The notes under the pieces are model-generated. The model worked only from the letters and a program-made list of their open reading frames with translations. It was not told the DNA's origin and did not search any database. Source: Lantana camara (Eukaryota; Streptophyta; Magnoliopsida; Lamiales; Verbenaceae). Taken from it: DNA of 64,000 bases. This document shows, piece after piece, positions 1 to 10,086 of the stretch; positions within the stretch are counted from its first letter, which is position 1, and each line of letters begins with the position of its first letter. The position numbers and the translations under genes were made by a program. The DNA lies in the NCBI GenBank assembly GCA_037501455.1, contig CM074859.1, positions 92,958,894 to 93,022,893 on the forward strand, in the 5' to 3' direction.

Positions 1-2893
1 TTTGTTTTTAAAACTATAAATTGTTGTTATTTTAACTTAATTTGATATTTAGTGTTTAACTTCTTAATTTAGGTTCCATGTTACCATAAATATTTCAGTA
101 AATTCTGTTAATTAATTTCAATATGTTATTAGTTGGCTTTAATTTATTTAAAATGGAATTTAAGTTTTAGTAATTAATTTATAACGTTATGAATTCATCC
201 TTGCGCATGAATGTTCTATTTGGGCTTCGTTCTTATATGTAATGATATCGAAATGTCGTGGAAATTTAGTATGTCGTAAATATGTGTGTTATGAACATGT
301 CTATCGGTTTATGTTTTCGGATTCATTTGACGTGTTAACGAATTTAATTTTGATTGTGGAACCAAATCGGGGGCTAACGAGCAATTAGCGCACCCTTGGT
401 TCCGTATGTGATATCTTGAGCTCGGGAATTCGGATTCAAATTTCGACACCTCCGTTGCCTTCGTATCGACGATTCGGAGACAATGGAACAAGCCTCATAC
501 CTTTTTGAAATCATTAAGACCTCCGGAATCCAACCGTAACGAGCAACTCGTGCAAGAAAAGCTCCTTTTGTTGACTAGTCTTCATGGTGGGACCCTTAAC
601 ACTCCTCTAACCTAACCATACCTTCAACCATGACTTTTGTACCTTGATTTAAGCCTTTATTCCCCCTCTTAGCAGCAAAAACCGTTCCAAACATTTCCCT
701 TTTCTTCTGGAACTGATCGAGAGAGAGGGAGAGAAGAAAGGAAGAAAAACCTTGGCCATTCTTGTGATTTTGAGCTCAAATCACCTCCCTTCTTCTTCCA
801 ATCTTCAAGGTATGAATATTTATGTCTCCTCTACTCTATTATACTTGATTTCATCTACTTACAACATGAATTGGATCAGATTTGGTTAGGGTTTGAGTGA
901 TGAGTTTGATATGAACTTTTAGGGATTTTTGTTCTTGTGACCTATCTACTTGTGTAGCTGATTTTCTTGCTTATACATGATTATATGAGCTTGTTTCTTA
1001 GCCTATTTCTTTCCTAACTGATAGTATATGATGTTAGGAGGATTTTATCTCTTGACCCTTTGATAAAATTATGAGATTTGGAGCTTCAAACTTGATGTTC
1101 AAAACTACCTCCCCTGTTTCGGGACTGCTGTGTGGAATTATGGTTTGTTGCTTGATCTTATGGTCTCCATTTCGTGTGAAATTGCACGGATATGATGTAC
1201 AATAATTGCTATATATGTTAGCATTCATGTTGCAAGTATCTGGATCCATTTTAAGCCCCAAAACCGAAAGATATGGCCTGTTCTTATGTATGATCTATGA
1301 TAGACCTGCTGCTGTTGCGTTTTGTGACTTGTTGGTCATTCTAATATGCTTTAATTCGTGCCATTTTGCATATATATGATGTACATTAGTTTTTTAGTAT
1401 GTTAGCATGCATTCCCCAAGATTTCAGTTCCAAATTCAGCTCCTAAATACTTGATCATGGCTTGATTGAAACAATAGGGCTCTTATGTACGATTTTGGCG
1501 ACCCAGTTTTTCTGCATGATTTAGATGCCCTTAATGTGTGATTTAGCCTTTGCACTCTAAATGAATTATGTTCCTTACATGCTAAATATGTTGTATATTA
1601 AGTTTCATAGCATTTGGAGTTGATTTGGTATGCTTTTGGATTGATTTTGTATGGGTTCAGTTTTGCCGGTAAAGCCTTGTGTGCGATTTTGGTTCTGTAC
1701 CGTGACACCCCCGTGTCTCATTTACACTAAAATGTGAGACACGGGCGTGTCACACCTTCTGGGCATGTCTGTACTGAGCCACAGTCGTGGCTCAGTTTAG
1801 CTAAGGTTGGTGACACCCCCGTGTCCCTTCCCCTTCGCAGTTCTTGTTGCTTCCTTTTCGGTTTTTGATTTGTTTCACCTCTTTAATGACTTTATCTCCT
1901 TTTGTGTTGAACTATGGACTTGTTTTGTTATGTGTTAGGAGCATTGTGGTTTGATTTCATAGCATTTGGATGAGGTTTAAAGCATGCTTTTGGTGAATTT
2001 CTATGACGTGGCTTGAGTGCTTCTATATGGAATATTAAGTACCTTCTTGCATTCTTTTGATGTCTTAAGTGATGCTCTTTGCCTTTTTATTTATCATACT
2101 CATTGGAAAGATGTTGAAAGGTATAATGTGACTATGATTTTAAAGATATTGTTATGAATTTTGATAGATATGAAAAGATTGAACTTGAATGAATATGAAC
2201 ATTTATAATATCAAATGAATGGCTCGTTTATATGATTTAAAGACGTTAATAGTGCACATGAACATGTTCATTACATAACATTATTTCTTATGCACTTACA
2301 TCATGTTCATTGCATGCCGTGCGTCATAATTGGTTCATTTAGAGTCTTGAGTCTCACGAACACGTTACGTTGTCTTTCGTACAGTTTATCTCCAGGGTGG
2401 AGAGATCTTGATCTTTCAGGCACTCGGTTACTCGTATCCTTGTATCGTCTTGTTTCAGGTGAGGGTGTTTTCGTTCTAGTTATGTATAAAACCCTACGAC
2501 CGTATGTGACAAGCTTTGGCCAAAAACCTAATATAGTTATATTTGGTTTTCAAATGTATGTATCGCGTAAATATTGATCGAGTAAACCCTTTTTCAAATG
2601 ATTTATGAATTATGTTATGTTTCTTATGAATTGATATGTTTGGCGAGACACATTTATGATTTATGATTGCACGGGCCCCGGGACTTAGTATATGTGGCTA
2701 ACCGAGGAAGCAAGGGCTGACGGGGATCCCATATACTAGTCCCAACCAAACTACGGCGATACCGGCCCTCGCTAGGAGGTTTAGCAGGGAATGGGAGCTG
2801 AGTGCCCTTGGGGGAGTCATGAAACCCCATTGGCCTATGTATGAGGTGGTTGGGTCTTGCTCACCCGTCCACTACCCGGAGGAAGAAGGTTGG
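1..2893 (+). repeat. Ty3/gypsy LTR fragment A1 (5' tip outside window, 3' end lost)
   Basis: Noncoding LTR sequence. It aligns by eye with the LTR at 14980-18753: the GGAACCAA hairpin block near 358-404, a pyrimidine-rich leader ending in a donor-like AAG|GTATGA at 809-810, a palindrome cluster at 1704-1825, and the late-LTR block with 'gaggaagaaggt' near 2879-2891. From the alignment the LTR should start roughly 115 bp left of the window. After about 2893 the match stops and sequence of opposite orientation begins, so the LTR 3' end, primer site and any body are missing. Short reading frames here resemble no protein. Confidence 0.75.
1704..1825. repeat. Palindromic word cluster, GACAC/GTGTC type (4 words)
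   Basis: Four inverted-repeat words sit in otherwise AT-rich LTR. Word 1 (1704-1717) and word 4 (1812-1825) are GACACCCCCGTGTC. Word 2 (1738-1751) is GACACGGGCGTGTC. Word 3 (1774-1795) has 9-bp arms CTGAGCCAC and GTGGCTCAG around AGTC. Starts are 34, 36 and 38 bp apart. Function unknown; the options are transcript hairpins or binding sites for a dimeric protein. Confidence 0.8.
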
Positions 2894-3236
2894 AACTTAT
2901 TTTTGATTACACGTATATACATATATATATATATATATATATTATACATACATGCACAAATATATCTAACCTATACAATACATATATATTTATACACTTA
3001 ACCATGCATGCATGATACACACACACACAAAATATATAAATATATAATCAGCAACACCCACATGCATGTTTGCACACACACACATGCATGCACAAACAAC
3101 TCACCCAATTCTCATGCATATATATATAAATATATCTATACACACACTCAGAATCAAAGAAAGGAATCAGCAGCAACACGAAACGAAAGAAAAAAGGAAG
3201 AAGAACAGAAGCAACGACAGAATATGCAGAAAACAG

Positions 3237-3392
3237 GGGTCGCGGTCGCGACCCATTTTCTTCATGAAATGGTAGCGGCCACTACCCATAATATTCAGAA
3301 TTTTGATCCAATTTTTCCACAATACGAGAGCAGCCAACTGTTCAGTCGTGGGCGCGACTGAATTACAGGCAATTAAGGTCGCGGGCGCGACC
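3237..3392. repeat. Palindromic word cluster, GGTCGCG/CGCGACC type (4 words)
   Basis: Words are GGGTCGCGGTCGCGACCC (3237-3254), GGTAGCGGCCACTACC (3271-3286, one mismatch from a perfect palindrome), a word with 8-bp arms TTCAGTCG and CGACTGAA (3341-3362), and GGTCGCGGGCGCGACC (3377-3392). Spacing (34, 70, 36 bp) matches the cluster at 62924-63089, read in the opposite orientation. Confidence 0.8.
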
Positions 3393-4618
3393 TGCGCGAC
3401 ACAGCAACCTAACACAGAGACTGGAGAAGAAACAGAGCACAACACGACCACTCCAATCCAACAAGATCAGTTAAGGCAAGGCATCAATTAAGCATAAAAA
3501 ATACTCCAAAACAACATTCAATTCAGCCCCAAGAAGGATCATACGTGAGGTGAAGGCAAGGGTGTTCATTTCATGCTATAACCTCAAGGGTTCATTAATG
3601 GTAGCTCATGAATGCCTCAACTACCAGCTAATACATCACCATAAATGTAGAGAGGAGATCAAAACAATCATTTTCATGCTTGGAATCATTCAAAAAGCTC
3701 AATAATTGGAAGAGATCAATCAAAATGCCCAAAACCTAAATATCTATTCGTTTCTATCAAAAACTCATGAAACCTTGCTCAAATTTAGGGATGAATGAAT
3801 GAAAATGACTCATATTGAATGTACATAACATATCCAAGCTTCCCTTGTGGATTAATGGAGGTTTGGAAGAGATTTGAGCTTGAATCTCCAAGGATTGGCT
3901 TGAGCTACGGGATTTCTGGAAAACAGAGGATGTTTGGCCAATTTACTCTAAGTGAGAAGGGTTATCTCATTTTGGGGAGTTAATGGGTGGATAAAGGGTT
4001 GAGTTAGGGTTCCAAAAACTTAAACCATGGTTAATTTGGTCAACAAATGAATAACTTATGATTTATTTGGTAAAAAGTGGCAGATTGAGTTCCCGTTGCA
4101 TGTTTCGGTTGCATTTCGGAGGTCCAAATGATTCTGGAAAAATATAAGGCTAAATTTTCTAAACTCGAATTTTCGTTGCGAGTTCAGCGAAGTTGACGAA
4201 ACTCGAATCTGAGTTTCCTAGCTCAAGATATTAAATTCGGAACCAAGGGTACGCTAAGTGCTCGTTAGCCCCCCGATTTGGTTCCTCGATTCAAATTAAA
4301 TTCGTTAGCATATCAAATGAATCCGAAAACATAAACCGAGCATATAGGCATGTTCATAACACATATATTTACGATATATTACAATTTCACGATGTTTCGA
4401 TATCATTTCATATAAGAACGATGCACAAAATAAACAACCAAGCACAAATTCATGCAATGCATGCACATTTAGTTCAAAATCCATGCATAAAAATTTTTTA
4501 ATAAATAAATCAAATTAAAGTATAAATATAAGTTAAAGTCTCGTGATTAATTAATCAAAGTATGATTAATTAACATAACACTCAATTAGCATAATCATTA
4601 AATTAATAATAATAAAAG

Positions 4619-4620
<2 letters not shown>

Positions 4621-4676
<56 letters not shown>
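4621..4676. repeat. (AT)n microsatellite
   Basis: About 28 perfect AT units inside LTR fragment A2, flanked by AT-rich sequence with no coding signal. Confidence 0.95.
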
Positions 4677-4678
<2 letters not shown>

Positions 4679-4852
4679 TTAAAATACGAATTATTATTTT
4701 AAAATAATATTAAATTAAGATAAAATATAATAAAATAAAATAATAACAATTTATAATGAAATTAAATATAAAACACGTAAAAGCAATTAATTTGTGCAAA
4801 TTGTAAACACATACGTCATACCTTTACGTCTGAAAAATCGGGGCGTTACATA

Positions 4853-6188
4853 TGTGTATTATCATTATTGCTGAATTTCTCAATATATGAACCAGAAGCC
4901 GACAAAACAAATAAGTCATTAACTCTCTTACCAGTGTGGACGACATCAGCCTTGAGCTCCTTAATGTTCCATAGAAACCTCACATCACGTGGGCCAAACT
5001 ACACAAAATTTCCAGCATCAACATCATTTGCAACTGAGAAAAGATTTTTCTTCATACCTGGAACGTGGAAGACACTCTTAAGTGTAATGCAATCTTTTTG
5101 CTTTCCATTTATAACAACAGTGCCTTCATTCTCCACGTGATGGATTGTGTTAACAGCCGTCACAATTGCATTATTTCCACTATACTCTTGGAGACTAGAA
5201 AACTTGGATTGATCTCCCGTCAGATGATGGCCGCAACCGGAATCCACGATCCAGTCATTTTCAAAGTTGATGGACGCCAAGGCATCTACAGCTTTGTTTC
5301 CGCTACGAAACACTTCCCCCAGTGTTCTTCCCCCATGACCTTGTCGGCTACGTTGCTTTCTTGTAATTTTGCTCGGCAAAATCTTTTTATATGTCCTGCT
5401 CTCCCACATCGATAACACTTGAATATCTTCTTATCGGAAATAGTGCTTGAAGACTCACCACTAACTCCACGTGAGCTCGAGCTATTTTGGCCTTGTTGAC
5501 GCGGGGTCGGGCTATTTTGATTTTCTTTTCTCTTAAAAAATTTCTTTCTAGCCATAAGAGCACTCCCTTCTTCTTCCTTAATAGAGACACTAGCCATTTG
5601 TTTTGCTAGTGACTCTTGTAAAGATAGTAAATTCTCGAACTCCTCCAAAGATGGCTGTTGAACCTATCCTTGTATCGATGTAACATAGGGAATGTACTCT
5701 GGCTTCAATCCTCGAATAATAGTTCTTCTTATTCGAGCCTCGAAAATTGCTTCTTCTGGATTTAACAAAGAAATTTCCGAACAAAGATTTTTAATTTTAA
5801 GGAAATACTCAGAAATGGAAAGATTACCCTGCGTGGTGTTGGCGAGCTCATTCTCCAAAATTTGAAGTCGTGCTTCATCCTTCTTGTTGAAGAGTCTGTC
5901 AAGAGTCCGCCAAATCTTGTGGGCTGATTTACACCTCATGATGTGATCGAATAGGCCGTGAGAAATTGACCGCTTCAAAACGAACTCCGCCTTTGCATTC
6001 AATTGCTTCCATTTCTTGAGTGCATCGATATTTTCTGGCTTATCCACGGGAGATGTTGTATTATTACCATTAACAACATCCCACAAATCTTCACCAATGA
6101 GATAAGACTCCATACAAGTCCTCCACACCCTGTAGTTGGATTTGTTTAACAATTCAATACCAATTCCACTACGACCACTTGAATCCAT
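4853..6188 (-). pseudogene. Ty1/copia gag-protease fragment (broken)
   Basis: N-terminal part of a copia polyprotein. A gag domain (UBN2 type) with the motif NKSNYRVWRTCMESYL follows the likely start at 6188; an upstream ATG at 6233 is also in frame but lies close to the primer site. A zinc knuckle CYRCGRAGHIKRFC (CX2CX4HX4C) and the protease motif WIVDSGCGHHLTGD follow. It is broken by an in-frame TAG near 5661, a one-base frameshift near 5290 and a stop near 4999; recognisable pre-integrase sequence continues to about 4855, where LTR A2 cuts it. Integrase, RT and RNase H are absent. The primer site lies just upstream. Confidence 0.88.
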
Positions 6189-6248
6189 TTTTGAGGCACC
6201 GGTTGATTTTTCCACCAAGGGATCTTGACACACGATACTAGAGCCCTA

Positions 6249-6262
6249 TGACTCTGATACCA
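6249..6262 (-). other. Primer-binding site (initiator tRNA-Met), copia element 1
   Basis: On the minus strand this reads TGGTATCAGAGTCA, matching the 3' end of plant initiator tRNA-Met. It lies about 60 bp upstream of the gag start and directly after the LTR end at 6263. Confidence 0.85.
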
Positions 6263-6758
6263 TGTAAAAGTATAATTAACACAACAGAATAAATAGAGAA
6301 AACCTACTGGCCCAAGATCGAACAACCAAGGGGTGGATGAAAACAACCGAAAGAAGAATAACCTCAAAAATAAAAGAGAATGATTCAAGAGAAAAGTTTT
6401 AGAAAAGGAACTTTTATTAGAGGACTTTTGCTTACAAATTGGCTTGTTACAAATGACAAATGCTCAACCCTATTTATACTACTCAAAGGAGGATTCTAAT
6501 TAGTAGACATTTTTATACATAGTTCTAGATTTCCTAATAAATTAATTGGAAGATGATTCTAGATTCCTAAGATTTCCTAATACATAATTCTAGATTCCTA
6601 AGATAATCCTATAGATAATTCTAGATCCTAATAATGCATAGATACTATGTAGAAACATCTAGTATAGAGATAATTTGGTAGAACTATCTAGAGAGATATT
6701 TTGGTAGAAATATCTAGACTACCAAAATATCTAGGCTTAGATTATACTAGAAATATAT
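6263..6758 (-). repeat. Probable 5' LTR of copia element 1 (right edge unresolved)
   Basis: AT-rich noncoding sequence adjoining the primer site; the edge at 6263 has the expected terminal dinucleotide. It contains short direct repeats of the type ATTCTAGATTCCTAAGAT (6500-6640) and AATATCTAGA (6690-6750). The right edge runs into coatomer-like sequence without an LTR terminus I can define, so the boundary is an estimate. Confidence 0.55.
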
Positions 6759-7485
6759 TTTGGTGGCATTGATGCCATCGTTGAATATGTCTTAGAAGGT
6801 TCTGGTTTAAAGGTTAATTGGGAGGCTGTTGTAAGATATGTCTTGGAAGGCTGCCATGGTGGGGTTAATTGTGCTTCTTCCCATCCCACACTTCCTCTGA
6901 TTGTTTCCGGAGCAGATGTCAGCCAAGTCAATATCTGGCGATTGAATGGTATGCTCTCTTGATCCAATATATATATACCTCGTAGACGTAATAAATTTAC
7001 ATCTCAATTCAGAAATAGGAAAAATGCTTTATTACTAGAAAAAGGCAAGTCATAATGTTCTGTTGAGAGATTCTAGTTTCTGGTTCAATATTGTTTGTTG
7101 TTGCTGCGAACTGCTGCCGATATAATTTATATTTCAATTCAGTCATATTTTGTTAGTTCTTAGAAGAGTTGATAAAAAAGCTGTAATTTAGTGACTCGTA
7201 TGATTTGTCCTCTTAGATGCCAAGCCTTGGGGGTGGATAATCTGAGAGGCCACATGAACAATGCTGTTTTGTCACATGCAATGCACCATATCGTTGTAGC
7301 GAATTCAGAAGAAAACTTTGGGATGCTACCAAAAGAGCAGGCTGGCAGACTTTCTGCATGGAGCATGACCGGTTCTGGATCTTGGCCGCTCATCCTGAGA
7401 TGATTCTACTGGCTATTGGTGACGACAGTGGCGCCATTGTTTATAAGCTGGAGAGTGAACGCCCTGCTTTTCCTGTAAACTCAAG
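6759..7485 (+). pseudogene. Coatomer subunit alpha (alpha-COP) WD40-region fragment with retained intron
   Basis: Translated pieces resemble the N-terminal WD40 propeller of plant coatomer alpha, the COPI coat subunit of Golgi-to-ER transport. Exon A (6759-6948) gives [14 protein letters not shown] and [13 protein letters not shown] 268-bp intron (6949-7216) starts GTATGC and ends CTCTTAG. Exon B (7217-7485) gives VDNLRGHMNN, then EHDRFWILAAHPEM and YKLESERPAF, and ends AAG|GT. An intact intron means a DNA-level copy, not a processed cDNA. It is broken: exon A has an in-frame duplication of about 48 bp, and exon B has frameshifts after AKPWG and near 7310. The rest of the roughly 1200-aa protein is missing. 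Confidence 0.85.
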
Positions 7486-8254
7486 GTATTCAGCCTATAC
7501 GAATCCTCCGTTATGGTTCTAATTGTTTGAATCAGAGGGCCTCGAATTGACTTGCTGCTGTGATGGGTAACGAGTGAAACAAGGTTGATTCTTCTTTCAG
7601 ATACAATAATTCGAATTTCAGGAAATATAGTCATAATGTAGTTGGTGTTAGAAATCTAGAGAACAAAGTCTAACTGTGAACTCAGATTGAGGACAGACGA
7701 ATACAATTCAAACCTATTTGAAACTTGCACAAGAAATGCATTTGTTTTTTAGTTTTCACAATAAATGCATTTTTAAGTAGCCTATTTCTTTGGAAGAAAA
7801 ACCATGATTGTGCTGGAAACTGCACGTTGGATCAAATTCATTAGTTTATGAAGAATAGGATAGCAAAGGCACGTAGGTGCATATATCGAAAACCAATAAA
7901 ACGAAAGAAAAAGAAATAAAAGAGCTCCAAATAGTTGAGCAATTTTTTTGCACAGAAAAATTGAAAGCAACCCAGGGGCAACAACATTACAATATGATGC
8001 AAATCTGTTGCACTTTTCCCCACGTAGTGCAATAATAGTGTCTAGTGTTTTCTATTTTTGTTAATATCGGTTTTGTTACAAATTATTTATTTATTTCTTT
8101 TAGGTTTATAATTTTGTATTATTTATAAAGAGAGACATACAAGATTTATAAAATTTTTCAAGACAGACCTTTTTTTTTAAGAAGAAGTAAGACCTAGAAT
8201 GTTTAATATGTTAATAATTGACATTCAAAAAGAAAAATGTTAATAATTGACGTA
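7486..8254. other. AT-rich noncoding spacer
   Basis: No convincing frame or element ends. The first bases could be coatomer alpha intron following the donor at 7486, but nothing further matches an exon. Confidence 0.5.
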
Positions 8255-8262
8255 GTCTTCTT

Positions 8263-8536
8263 CAGTGGCGGAGCCAGAAATATTATTTAGGGGGGTCGAC
8301 CAAAGTATAATACTAAAGAAAAATTCCATAAAATATTTTTAAAATGTGATCAATTATTAATAATTTACTTATTGACCCCCACTAGTATTAATTTTAACTT
8401 TGGTGAGGGGGGTCAATAATGAAAAATCCCATAAAATTACATATACATATATCTATATATCAATATAATAATTAAAAAACATAAAATTTGAGGGGGGTCA
8501 ATTGTACCCCCTCCATACAAGGTGGCTCCGCCACTG
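8263..8536. mobile_element. hAT-type MITE, 274 bp
   Basis: Terminal inverted repeats begin CAGTGGCGGAGCCA on the left and end TGGCTCCGCCACTG on the right. The element is flanked by a perfect 8-bp duplication GTCTTCTT (8255-8262 and 8537-8544), the target-site size of the hAT superfamily. The interior is AT-rich with GGGGGGTC tracts and has no transposase. Confidence 0.93.
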
Positions 8537-8801
8537 GTCTTCTTATATATTTTTTTGTAAAGTTTTAGTTTATTTTCAAGATTATTTATAGTAACAAGAT
8601 TTAATTCTTCATAGTATATTTCTAAATCTTTTTCTTTCTTATTTAATTCTTTTTGATAGTTTATAAGTTGTTTTTTTATATTATTCATAATAACATATGC
8701 TTTTTGGTATGCTATTTTATGTCGTGTTTTATTTTTCTTGAACTTTCTTTTTGAAGTTTTGCCATTATTTCTCTAGTATTTAGTGATAATTTTCTATTAT
8801 A

Positions 8802-9115
8802 GGAATAATTACATATAGGTCCCTGCGGTTAGGCCTAATTATAAGCCGGTCTGTATTCTTTTAAATATTACACTGTAGTTCCTGTATTTCTTATTTTGTG
8901 TGAGGTCCATTAACGAATTTTGTAAAAGTACATTTATGTCTCTAAAGGTTTTGTGAGTGTTACATATAATGTATGACAAAAAATGCAAAATCGTCCTTAA
9001 AAGTATACAAAAATTAAGAAATTAAGAAGGCTTAGGGACTACAGTGTAATACTTAAAAGAATAGAGACTGACTTGTAACTAGACCTAACCTCAGGGACTT
9101 GTAGGTAATTATCCC
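8802..9115. mobile_element. Mutator-type MITE, 314 bp
   Basis: Long imperfect terminal inverted repeats of about 45 bp: the left starts GGAATAATTACATATAGG and the reverse complement of the right starts GGGATAATTACCTACAAG. An 11-bp direct duplication TTTCTATTATA flanks both ends (8791-8801, 9116-9126), within the 9-11 bp range of Mutator-like elements. No coding capacity. Confidence 0.88.
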
Positions 9116-9126
9116 TTTCTATTATA

Positions 9127-9509
9127 TATTAGATCATGATAGACTCTTTTCATCAAATATTCTTCTATAATTACTTGTTCTTCAAAATTTTTATGTCGTC
9201 AAATATATTATTTTTATATTTAAAATTCATAATTAAATTATTTATGTAAAAATTATTTGTAAAGAAAAAAATTTCATTTCTTGTAAATTTTTAATTTTTC
9301 GTCCTTGTATTGGAAGAGTCAACTGGTAATTTTTCTAATGGTTGTAATTTCTTTAGTATATGTTTTTCCTTGTATATTTTGTTTTCTATTTGTTTCTAAA
9401 CATCATGTAAGAAACTTCTTATACATTTTATTCATTTGAGACCTTAATCTTTTTACTTATTATGTTATAGTCATTTGGGTAATTATTTGTTTCATTTCTT
9501 TATAATAAG
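9127..9509. other. AT-rich noncoding spacer
   Basis: About 75-80% A+T, with no reading frame, repeat pair or element terminus that I can support. Confidence 0.6.
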
Positions 9510-9524
9510 TAATATTATTTTGTA

Positions 9525-9624
9525 ACTGGTTCTTCTTGGCTTAGTTGGTTTGTGTGTTTGTTGTATATCAAAAGGTCAAGGATTCAAGAACTAGTAAGAG
9601 GGGGAGAGGAAATTAGAGAAAAAC
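9525..9624 (+). mobile_element. Short tRNA-derived SINE, 100 bp
   Basis: Flanked by a perfect 15-bp direct repeat TAATATTATTTTGTA (9510-9524, 9625-9639), typical of target-primed LINE-dependent insertion. Inside lie a perfect A-box-like TGGCTTAGTTGG (9538-9549) and a B-box-like GGATTCAAGAAC (9580-9591), spaced as in a Pol III internal promoter. The sequence after the B box is purine-rich and ends GAGAAAAAC with no long poly(A). It is short for a plant SINE and could be 3'-truncated. It is not a tRNA gene, since no acceptor stem forms. Confidence 0.8.
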
Positions 9625-9639
9625 TAATATTATTTTGTA

Positions 9640-10086
9640 TGTGTCTGTTCTTATTTAGCAAATGACCTTCATTTTTTGCTTTCAAATAAAGTTCTATTTT
9701 ACTTTAATAATTTTTATTTATTGATTTTATGTTATCTCTATAGAATTTTTGCCTATTATATTCATACATAATTATGAATTACATATTTATTCCTTTGATT
9801 TTTTTTTATACTTAGTATCATATATGGGCTCTGATATCAGATTTGATCTCAGAGTGTTTCTTTTAAAACTGTAGTGAATTTAGCCATTTGATTAGCTAAT
9901 TGTGCACATTCATTTTCGTTTTCTTTTATTTCACAAGTAGACTCACTTTCCCTAATCATACTAGTAGATGCCCGTGCTGGAGTGTAATTATTTCGTTATT
10001 TTTTAAAGTTGGTGTGATGGTGTAAAATGTGCGCCCGTACTTTTTATACATACAAGTGTTTTCTTTTGAATAACAGTTGTATCAAA
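9640..10086. other. AT-rich noncoding spacer up to the copia insertion
   Basis: No gene. 10082-10086 (TCAAA) is the probable target-site duplication of copia element 2. Confidence 0.6.

Larger units (their letters stand above)
2894..4852 (-). repeat. Ty3/gypsy LTR fragment A2, inverted relative to A1
   Basis: Read on the minus strand this starts TGTAACGCCCCGA at 4852 and carries the GGAACCAA hairpin block (about 4227-4273) and a palindrome cluster (3392-3237), followed by GCATGCATG-rich and AT-microsatellite sequence like the LTR at 14980. The 3' half is missing: it runs into A1 near the AT tract at about 2921-2943. At the splice-donor position of related LTRs this copy reads CACAAGGGAAGC, so the GT is lost. 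The right edge abuts a broken copia element. Confidence 0.7.

Noticed and set aside
309..491. Recurring 60-aa minus frame with SRYHIRNQGCANCSLAPDLVP (also 15376-15564)
   Set aside because: It crosses the conserved hairpin block in the LTR; sequence conservation is at DNA level and the frame ends differ between copies.
9525..9624. tRNA gene
   Set aside because: A and B boxes are present but no acceptor or anticodon stem forms; the 15-bp target duplication shows it is a SINE.
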